From Vallitalea okinawensis (GTDB taxonomy: Bacteria; Bacillota; Clostridia; Lachnospirales; PQDH01): a DNA stretch of 64,000 bases. Position numbers and translations under genes: made by a program. The stretch spans positions 434,001 to 498,000 of the forward strand of contig NZ_PQDH01000003.1 in NCBI RefSeq assembly GCF_002964605.1, in the 5' to 3' direction. Shown here piece by piece: positions 48,010 through 54,340 of the stretch (position 1 is the first letter of the stretch; each line of letters opens with the position of its first letter). The notes beneath the pieces were generated by a model that saw nothing but the letters and a program-made list of their open reading frames with translations, was not told the origin of the DNA and made no database searches.

Positions 48010-49671
48010 TTAATCCCAATTGAAGGATTTTCTCTTATTATTAAAAACAATTTTAGCTTGTGTCTCTATATCATTACCATATATATGTATGGCTGTTGAG
48101 TCATCTACTTCAATAGCTGTTGCACAGTTATTAATACAGTTACCATATATTTCAACTTCCTCAGCACTAGAGATATAAATACCGGTGCTTTCACCATTAC
48201 CATTAATTTGATTATTCTCAATAACCAGATTCTTATGAACACCAACAGCTGATTCATCACATTCAGTTAACACAGCTATTCCACAAGTATTATTATAAGT
48301 ACCATCTCCATAACCACAGGCTTGGATTATATTATTTCTTATGATAATATCTCTTGTTGATGTCGATTCCCACCAACCTGTTGCGGTATCGATATGAATG
48401 CCTGTTCCAGTACAATAACTGAACTTACAGTTTTCTATAATGCAGCCTCTTGTTTGTATTAAGGCCGCCCTAGCGCGAATATCCCTGGCAATGCAATTGA
48501 CAAAACGAAGCTTTGCACAATCATTAACTTTTGTAAAAACATCTCCACAATGAATTGATGTACTTAGAGGTTTTTCAAATGTAATCTTAACTTGCCATGC
48601 TTCACTATCTATCTCTGATCTTTTAATGATATTTTCAGAGAAGCACAATAAATTATTACTTTTACAAAATTCAACACGATCTCCATTAGTTGGAGCATCA
48701 AATACCATATCTTGAGTTCCATTTGGATTTAAAATAGTTGATGTAACTATCTTTCGATCCTCTGATATATTAATAATGGATTGATAAAAACCATGAACGT
48801 TGATTGCATCATCACCCATTCCTTCAAAATAACAATCCTCAAAATCAATTAGTCCTGAGCAAGATATAAAATGTGTTGCATCAGTCGATGTAGACATGAT
48901 ATGGCTTTCTTTTGGCTTTACTTGGAGATTTCTAAATTGTATATTCTTAGTATAGTGTCCCACTATACCCATGCCAGGATTATTATGTATGGTAACATTC
49001 TGAAAAAAGATATTTTCACATTCTAAAAGCTGGAAACAAGGCCGATAGTTACCCACATGCCTTATTACAAGATAGCTACCTATAATAGGCTTCAAAGTGA
49101 AGTTTCCCGAAAATTCAACTTTTTGCTTTTCGATGAGCTTTAATGGCGTCATATTTCGAAATTTATATACCTCACCAAGATGTTTCTCTATTGGGTCATA
49201 ATCCATTATTGCCCATACAGGTTCACCACCTTTTATAGGAAAGTCATCAAATATCTTAACTATTACCTTACTCCCTTCACTCCCTATAACTTCGCCAATA
49301 GAGAATGGACTTCTCCACCAGTCAACTGTCAAATTTTTTATGGTTATGTTTTTAGATCCTTTTAGTAACATGGTTTGAATCAATCCGTACATCATAAGAG
49401 TTGACCCATTAAAATCAAGGATTATATTATTGCAATTTTCTATAGTAATACCCTTGTTATATGGTATTTCAGACTTACCCCAATGTGTATCATAATCCAG
49501 ATTCCCAGCCATCAATTCATTAAAATCGTTTTCTGCTTTTTCATCGATAAAATGATAAGTGTCCTTTTCAAACTTGATCGTCACATCTTTTTCTGAACTC
49601 ATGTTAAGACGCGCTCTTAGTTCTTTTGATGCATCTTGAAAATTGCTATGTCTAATGAGATTATTTTTCAC
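48010..49671 (-). CDS. right-handed beta-helix enzyme, GH110-like alpha-1,3-galactosidase
   Basis: 553 residues of repeated short beta strands with asparagine ladders (ITIENCNNIILDFNGSTL, NITIKNLTVDWW, NIFFQNVTIHNNPGMGIVG), a parallel beta helix. The block TDATHFISCSGLIDFEDCYF followed by EGMGDDAINVHGFY near residues 265-300 resembles the GH110 alpha-1,3-galactosidases, where an aspartate pair is catalytic. No signal peptide is seen, unlike many GH110 proteins, so it probably acts inside the cell. The start is GTG 49671, overlapping the transporter stop by four bases. A different beta-helix hydrolase or epimerase is possible. Confidence 0.68.
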   Translation of the reverse strand: MKNNLIRHSNFQDASKELRARLNMSSEKDVTIKFEKDTYHFIDEKAENDFNELMAGNLDYDTHWGKSEIPYNKGITIENCNNIILDFNGSTLMMYGLIQTMLLKGSKNITIKNLTVDWWRSPFSIGEVIGSEGSKVIVKIFDDFPIKGGEPVWAIMDYDPIEKHLGEVYKFRNMTPLKLIEKQKVEFSGNFTLKPIIGSYLVIRHVGNYRPCFQLLECENIFFQNVTIHNNPGMGIVGHYTKNIQFRNLQVKPKESHIMSTSTDATHFISCSGLIDFEDCYFEGMGDDAINVHGFYQSIINISEDRKIVTSTILNPNGTQDMVFDAPTNGDRVEFCKSNNLLCFSENIIKRSEIDSEAWQVKITFEKPLSTSIHCGDVFTKVNDCAKLRFVNCIARDIRARAALIQTRGCIIENCKFSYCTGTGIHIDTATGWWESTSTRDIIIRNNIIQACGYGDGTYNNTCGIAVLTECDESAVGVHKNLVIENNQINGNGESTGIYISSAEEVEIYGNCINNCATAIEVDDSTAIHIYGNDIETQAKIVFNNKRKSFNWD

Positions 49672-50567
49672 GCGCTATCTCCCACTTTCGCTTTAATTTC
49701 TAATATTAAAATTGATGTTAAAAGGATAATTCCCCCTATTATAAGGTTGATTGTTAAATCTTCAAAACCTAAAAAAATTGAAAAAAGGCTTCCAAAAAGT
49801 GCTTCTGTAGAAAGTATTACTGCTGCTTTTGTGGATGAAGTTTTTTTCTGCGCTGCTACCTGAATGAAAAAGGCTATACAGGTACTAAAAAGCCCTAAAT
49901 AAATAATAGGAAGTATTCCTTCTTGAAAATTTGCCACTTTTATCGTATTAAAATCAAATAGCATAAATATGACCATTGACATGACCGTAGCTGTAGCCAT
50001 TTGTATAAAAGTAAGCTTTTCAGTGTTCATAGTACTAGAACAATAGCCTAGATAGGATATATGGCATGCAAAAAGAAATGCACAAATAATAGTTAATAAA
50101 TCTCCAATATTAAAAACTAAACCATTCTCAAAAGAATACGTTAGAAAGGATATCCCTATAAGACACAAAAAAGCTGCAATAAACATCTTACTTGATGGCT
50201 TTCGTGATGTCATTTTCCAGGATATGAAAGGGACCATGATTACATTTGTTGCAGTTAAAAAAGCATTATTCGAGGGTGTTGTATAAACGAGTCCTAATGT
50301 CTGTGAAAAAAAAGCTAAAAATAAAAATGCACCAGCAATAAATCCGTTCTTTAACTCTAATTTCGTAATTTTTTTAATTTTTTTGTTATAAAAACTATAC
50401 AGTACTATACTTGCAATAAAAAATCTCATAACCATAATTAAACTAGAACTCATCTTTGCATCAATGGCCATCTGAGTTGCTATAAAACCAGTACCCCAAA
50501 TTATTGCTACAATAATTAGACTAACGTCAGATAAAATAACTGACCTCCTATTTTGATTATTCTTCAT
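49668..50567 (-). CDS. EamA/DMT-superfamily transporter
   Basis: About 299 residues with ten membrane segments in two EamA repeats (first starts SLIIVAIIWGTGFIATQ; the second has KAAVILSTEALFGSLFSIFL). Members export or import small metabolites. I take ATG 50567, three bases after GAGGGAG; ATG 50594 lacks a ribosome site. Its stop overlaps the GH110-like start, so the two are translationally coupled and the transporter probably moves a sugar or by-product of this pathway. Direction and cargo are unknown. Confidence 0.85.
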   Translation of the reverse strand: MKNNQNRRSVILSDVSLIIVAIIWGTGFIATQMAIDAKMSSSLIMVMRFFIASIVLYSFYNKKIKKITKLELKNGFIAGAFLFLAFFSQTLGLVYTTPSNNAFLTATNVIMVPFISWKMTSRKPSSKMFIAAFLCLIGISFLTYSFENGLVFNIGDLLTIICAFLFACHISYLGYCSSTMNTEKLTFIQMATATVMSMVIFMLFDFNTIKVANFQEGILPIIYLGLFSTCIAFFIQVAAQKKTSSTKAAVILSTEALFGSLFSIFLGFEDLTINLIIGGIILLTSILILEIKAKVGDSA

Positions 50568-51084
50568 ATACTCCCTCGCTTTTGTTTCCTTCATTTTTAC
50601 GACTCATCATCATTAACACTAATAATTTAACTATATCTTTATTAATCTTTTAACCCGTAATAGATATTTGCAACATCACTTTTTCAAGTATATTGCCTTG
50701 AAATTTCATGCAATATTACCTATTTGCGTCCTTTATTTGAACTTGTTTAATGACTTTTGACTACTAAATTATAACAAGAACAAAAATCAGTGTACATTAA
50801 CAAAAACTAAGTTTTTATAAAAAAACGACTTCTTTACTTTTTCACTAAGTTTTATTGCAGAAATATTTTTTATCAAAAGAAATTATATAACGGAAAAGTA
50901 TATTTTTTTTAGATTTTTATAATACTTTTACTTCAATATAGAGGTATAATGCAAGAAAAGTGAAGACGACACTCTTCTAATAGGAGTTTGTCTGGTAGGA
51001 AAGCTTCCTTTGAATTAGCGAAAAGATTACACCGCTCTTAATAGAGATGTATAATAATTATGATATCATGAAGGAGAGATGCAA
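50568..51084. other. divergent spacer between transporter and oxidoreductase genes
   Basis: Very AT-rich. A TATAAT at 50945-50950 without a good -35 may start the oxidoreductase transcript, giving a leader of about 130 bases with several short possible stems (for example AGGAAAGCTTCCT at 50999). No known riboswitch was recognised and no small gene is supported. Confidence 0.4.
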
Positions 51085-52380
51085 ATGTCCAATATCGTAA
51101 CAGTTGCAGTTGCAGGATTTGGGTTAAGAGCTCAAGACTATACCGCGTATCAATTCAATACCCCTAATAAAATGAAAGTTGTTGCTATTTCTGATATTGA
51201 TGAAAATAGGCTTAATTCAGCTGCTGAAAAATTCAATATATCCAATGAGTATTGTTTTTCTTCTGCTGAAGTGATGTTAGAGCAACCCCGTCTTGCTGAT
51301 GCTATGTTTATTACTACTCAGGATCGTCAACACGTTCCACAAGCAATAAAAGCACTCGAAAAAGGTTATCATATTTTGTTAGAAAAACCGATATCACCCA
51401 CTCTACAAGATTGCTTATTACTTCAAAGAAAAGCTCACAAGTATGACCGAATCGTAACAGTATGTCATGTTATGAGGTACACTAATTTCTATCAAGAAAT
51501 TAAAAAAGCAATTGATTCAGGTATTATAGGAGATGTGAAATCCCTTTTAGCCGTAGAGAATGTTGGTTATTTTCATCATGCACATAGTTTTGTAAGAGGT
51601 AATTGGAGACGCTCAGATGAAACCAGTCCAATGATCTTAGCCAAAAGCTGCCACGACCTTGACCTTATTCAATGGTTGATCGGTGCAAAATGCATTCATT
51701 TGTCTTCCTTTGGTAACCTTAGTCACTTTAATGCTGAAAACGCTCCAGCTGGTTCAGTAGACCGGTGTTTAGATGGGTGTCACTCTAAAGAAAAATGTCC
51801 TTACGATGCTGAGAAGATTTATGTACTCGATAAGGTAACAGGTATAAAAAATGGCATATGGAAATGGCCTTGTAATGCTGTTGTGAACAACCCTACAGTA
51901 GATTCAATTTATGAGGCATTAAAAAAAGGTCCTTATGGAAGGTGTGTCTATAAGTGTGATAATAATGTTGTAGATCACCAAGTAGTTATAATGGAATTTG
52001 ATAATGGTACTACGGCTAATTTCACAATGAGCGCCTTCACTGTAAGTGATGGTCGACAGATTAAAATTATGGGTACTTTGGGTGAGATCATTGGAGATAT
52101 CGATACTTCAAAAGTAAGAATAACACCATTTGGTAAAAAATCTAGACAAATTGATATACAATCTATAACCGGAAGTATCGATAGCCATGCAGGAGGGGAT
52201 CATCAAATTGTTGATCGTTTCATTAATACATTAAGTTGTAACACTATAACAATGGACACTCTAACATCTATAGATGCTTCTGTACATAGTCATGTTATGG
52301 CTCTTGCAGCTGAACACTCTCGATTAAATAATGGCTTATCCATTAACCTCAATGACTTTATTAATTCTATGAATCATTAA
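51085..52380 (+). CDS. Gfo/Idh/MocA oxidoreductase with cysteine cluster
   Basis: 431 residues. N-terminal Rossmann fold (VAVAGFGLRAQDYTAYQF), catalytic lysine motif LLEKPISPTL near residue 107, and KSCHDLDLIQWLIGA near 192. Two cysteine groups follow: RCLDGCHSKEKCPYDA near 230 and YGRCVYKCDNNVVDHQV near 292, five cysteines in all and a possible metal site not found in ordinary sugar dehydrogenases. The start is ATG 51085, eight bases after AAGGAG. Divergent from the transporter/GH110 genes; it may oxidise a released sugar, perhaps galactose or an N-acetyl sugar. Substrate unknown. Confidence 0.83.
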   Translation: MSNIVTVAVAGFGLRAQDYTAYQFNTPNKMKVVAISDIDENRLNSAAEKFNISNEYCFSSAEVMLEQPRLADAMFITTQDRQHVPQAIKALEKGYHILLEKPISPTLQDCLLLQRKAHKYDRIVTVCHVMRYTNFYQEIKKAIDSGIIGDVKSLLAVENVGYFHHAHSFVRGNWRRSDETSPMILAKSCHDLDLIQWLIGAKCIHLSSFGNLSHFNAENAPAGSVDRCLDGCHSKEKCPYDAEKIYVLDKVTGIKNGIWKWPCNAVVNNPTVDSIYEALKKGPYGRCVYKCDNNVVDHQVVIMEFDNGTTANFTMSAFTVSDGRQIKIMGTLGEIIGDIDTSKVRITPFGKKSRQIDIQSITGSIDSHAGGDHQIVDRFINTLSCNTITMDTLTSIDASVHSHVMALAAEHSRLNNGLSINLNDFINSMNH

Positions 52381-52389
52381 TTGGACAAA

Positions 52390-52418
52390 AAAACCCTAAG
52401 CTCATGGCTTAGGGTTTT
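52390..52418. terminator. bidirectional terminator
   Basis: Perfect arms AAAACCCTAAG and CTTAGGGTTTT with a 7-base loop between the converging oxidoreductase and cobO genes. Confidence 0.93.
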
Positions 52419-52423
52419 AACAG

Positions 52424-52954
52424 CTAGTATTCTATTCCTTTACGAGCACCAATTCCTTCTTCGAAGGGATGCTTTGTATCTTCAATGGTAGAAACATAAT
52501 TTGCACGTTGATAAATTTCTTCTGGTACTTCTCGACCAGTTAATACAACTTCGATTTCAGCTGGCTTATTATCAAGTATATCTATAACCTCATCCATTGG
52601 TACGATTTCATTTCGAATAACACCGAGTATTTCATCCAATATTAAGACGTCACATTGACGTGTATCTAATACTTTTCTTGCAAAATTCAATCCGTTTTTA
52701 ATATCTTCACTTAAATCTTTCTTTTCTTCATCGGTTAAGTTCCAGAAAAAATCTCTTTCTTTTTCAAATCTAAAGAGTTTAAAATGTGGCTCTAAGTTTT
52801 TAAGGCTTTCCATCTCACCTGTAGGATTACCCTTAAGGAACTGTATCATAATTACCTTATAACCATGACCTACAGCTCGGACACCTTGCCCAATAGCTGC
52901 AGTTGTTTTTCCTTTACCCTTTCCACAGTATACTTGTATCAAACCTTTATCCAT
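52424..52954 (-). CDS. cobO: corrinoid adenosyltransferase (CobO/BtuR type)
   Basis: 176 residues. It adenosylates cobalamin or its precursors with ATP to give the adenosyl cofactor. The P-loop is IQVYCGKGKGKTTAAIGQ at the N terminus; DVLILDEILG near 103 and LTGREVPEEIYQRANYVS near 138 are typical. The first two codons are both ATG; the second (52954) is better spaced from AAGGGG. No other cobalamin gene is nearby, but NrdJ encoded 1.4 kb away needs its product. A perfect palindrome lies just upstream. Confidence 0.93.
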   Translation of the reverse strand: MDKGLIQVYCGKGKGKTTAAIGQGVRAVGHGYKVIMIQFLKGNPTGEMESLKNLEPHFKLFRFEKERDFFWNLTDEEKKDLSEDIKNGLNFARKVLDTRQCDVLILDEILGVIRNEIVPMDEVIDILDNKPAEIEVVLTGREVPEEIYQRANYVSTIEDTKHPFEEGIGARKGIEY

Positions 52955-52967
52955 CATTGTCCCCTTT

Positions 52968-52991
52968 CTATAGGTAAGTGCTTACCTATAG
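52968..52991. promoter_or_regulatory. 24-base perfect palindrome at the cobO transcription start
   Basis: Arms CTATAGGTAAG and CTTACCTATAG flank TG. The repeat begins about where transcription should start from the promoter at 52996-53024 and ends 11 bases before cobO, just ahead of the ribosome site. It may be a repressor operator or a 5' mRNA hairpin. Confidence 0.65.
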
Positions 52992-52995
52992 ATTT

Positions 52996-53024
52996 ATTAT
53001 AAATGGTATAGGATCATTTTTCAA
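52996..53024 (-). promoter_or_regulatory. cobO promoter
   Basis: Minus-strand TTGAAA (53019-53024) and perfect TATAAT (52996-53001), 17-base spacer. Confidence 0.75.
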
Positions 53025-53098
53025 ACAGTTATTTATATTATGCCCTGGACTTATGCAAATTATTCATCATTCACTCACATTTTTTAACTGCCTCCAAA

Positions 53099-53126
53099 TA
53101 AAGAAACACCCACTATAACGTGGATG
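53099..53126 (-). terminator. ssb terminator
   Basis: Minus-strand CATCCAC pairs with GTGGGTG (one G-U pair) over six bases, followed by TTTCTTTATTT. Confidence 0.72.
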
Positions 53127-53136
53127 CTTAAAATCA

Positions 53137-53799
53137 TTATAAATCCTTACTTTCTTCCTCACTATTATTTGTTTCTTCGTTAACAATTTCCATCTTCGAA
53201 ACAGATACTTCATAAGCTGTTTTTTCAATGACATTTTCTTCACTTAGCTTCTTTTGATAAACACGACTTTGAATACGTCCCCACATTTTTATTCGACGTC
53301 CTACCTCTAATTTTTCAGCAAAACGAGCATTTCTCCCCCATGCAATTGCAGGAATATAATCTGATTTATTATAAGGTCTATTAACAGCAATTAAGAGGTC
53401 TGTTATTTCTCTTCCAAAAGGAGTGGTACGATAAATTGGCTTTTTACACACATATCCATCTAGATAGATAACATTTGGGTTTTTACTTATACTTTCGTCA
53501 TGAACGATAACTTCCCTTGCAAATACTGAAAGTATTAATCGACTTTTACCATTTTCATGGCGATTATAAGATCTAAATTGACCTTCTACTTCAATGAACT
53601 TCCCCTTATAGTCTTGTTTTGGATCTAATAACCGCTCTGAAACGAGTACTCTAATTTTGTCACATGCTTCGCTTAATCTTTCAACATCCATTGTAAAATT
53701 GTAAAAGCCTTCCCCATATACCTCATGACTAAATTCAAATCCAGAAGATATCTTTCCAAAAACTTCAACAACGTTGTTTTTTATTACTTGGTCAGCCAT
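53137..53799 (-). CDS. single-stranded DNA-binding protein with two OB folds
   Basis: 220 residues. The first OB fold spans about 1-98 (NNVVEVFGKISSGFEFSHEV ... VEGQFRSYNRHENGKSRL) and the second about 105-205 (NVIYLDGYVCKKPIYRTTPF ... AIAWGRNARFAEKLEVG), so one chain has two DNA-binding folds where typical bacterial SSB has one. The tail is acidic (NNSEEESKDL) but lacks the usual DDDIPF tip that recruits partners. The start is ATG 53799, seven bases after AAGGGAG. It is a single gene facing away from nrdJ and may be an accessory SSB. Confidence 0.82.
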   Translation of the reverse strand: MADQVIKNNVVEVFGKISSGFEFSHEVYGEGFYNFTMDVERLSEACDKIRVLVSERLLDPKQDYKGKFIEVEGQFRSYNRHENGKSRLILSVFAREVIVHDESISKNPNVIYLDGYVCKKPIYRTTPFGREITDLLIAVNRPYNKSDYIPAIAWGRNARFAEKLEVGRRIKMWGRIQSRVYQKKLSEENVIEKTAYEVSVSKMEIVNEETNNSEEESKDL

Positions 53800-53826
53800 T
53801 GTCTTTCTCCCTTCATATTTATTCAT

Positions 53827-54033
53827 ATGTTTATTACTACAATTCTTATGCAGTTAGTCCTAAATTTAGAAGTGTATTTTTAATATTTTGAAGAGCTTTC
53901 TAAGGCGTAAAAAATAATATATCACTATTTATTAAGTTGGATTTAATTAAGAACGTAAGTATAAATCCTATCAATATATATATTTTTAGTGTTTTAAAAA
54001 ATATTATGTATTTTTCATTCAATTCTGATTATA
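53827..54033. other. spacer between ssb and the nrdJ control region
   Basis: AT-rich DNA that should hold the ssb promoter on the minus strand; no convincing hexamer pair stands out. No gene seen. Confidence 0.4.
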
Positions 54034-54080
54034 AAACAAGATATTGATTTTAATTTTATTTATGATACAATATATAGTGT
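54034..54080 (+). promoter_or_regulatory. tandem NrdR boxes at the nrdJ promoter
   Basis: ATACAATATATAGTGT (54065-54080) differs at one position from the 16-base NrdR palindrome ACACAATATATAGTGT. A weaker second box, AAACAAGATATTGATT (54034-54049), lies 31 bases upstream, the three-turn spacing typical of NrdR box pairs. Both overlap promoter hexamers. NrdR is the nucleotide-sensing repressor of ribonucleotide reductase genes; its gene is not in the window. Confidence 0.8.
54044..54071 (+). promoter_or_regulatory. nrdJ promoter
   Basis: TTGATT (54044-54049), 16 bases, TACAAT (54066-54071). The -35 falls in the upstream NrdR box and the -10 in the downstream one, so repressor binding would exclude polymerase. 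Confidence 0.7.
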
Positions 54081-54082
54081 CC

Positions 54083-54294
54083 GATAATATTATCAAGATT
54101 ATCCAGCTGACCAATGTAGTCATCCTATGCTACCCTGGAAGTTCAGTACCTTAGGTTAAGTTAGTGACTATATTATGTAAAACGAGAGATAATAAATACT
54201 ACATATGTACTTAGCTGGAATAGATCTTTGAAACCCAAATTTCATTTATTCATATACAAGAAAATTCATCGTGCCCCAAAGATAACGATGAATT
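54083..54294 (+). ncRNA. candidate structured leader of nrdJ
   Basis: About 260 bases separate the promoter from nrdJ. TCCAGCT (54102-54108) can pair with AGCTGGA (54213-54219), enclosing TAGTCA (54117) with TGACTA (54165) and small internal stems such as GTAG/CTAC. A perfect 10-base hairpin follows (AATTCATCGT 54263 with ACGATGAATT 54285), 26 bases before the ribosome site region. The layout resembles aptamer plus expression platform. I do not recognise a B12 box or any known class, and pairing by eye is not proof. Confidence 0.4.
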
Positions 54295-54340
54295 ATTCTA
54301 TCTTAAAATATAAAATACATAAAGATGAGAGGAGCCAATG

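Noticed and set aside
48010-49671. Polygalacturonase (GH28) or pectate lyase identity for the beta-helix protein
   Set aside because: The general fold fits, but I did not see the GH28 catalytic text and the DDAINVHG block points to GH110; remains the main alternative.
50945-51084. Riboswitch in the leader of the Gfo/Idh/MocA gene
   Set aside because: Only short imperfect stems are visible and no known core motif; insufficient to call.
52968-53136. Cobalamin riboswitch before cobO
   Set aside because: The promoter lies about 40 bases from the gene, leaving no room for the aptamer.
54083-54294. Cobalamin riboswitch before nrdJ
   Set aside because: No B12 box or GCCACTG-type core is visible; kept only as an unclassified leader.
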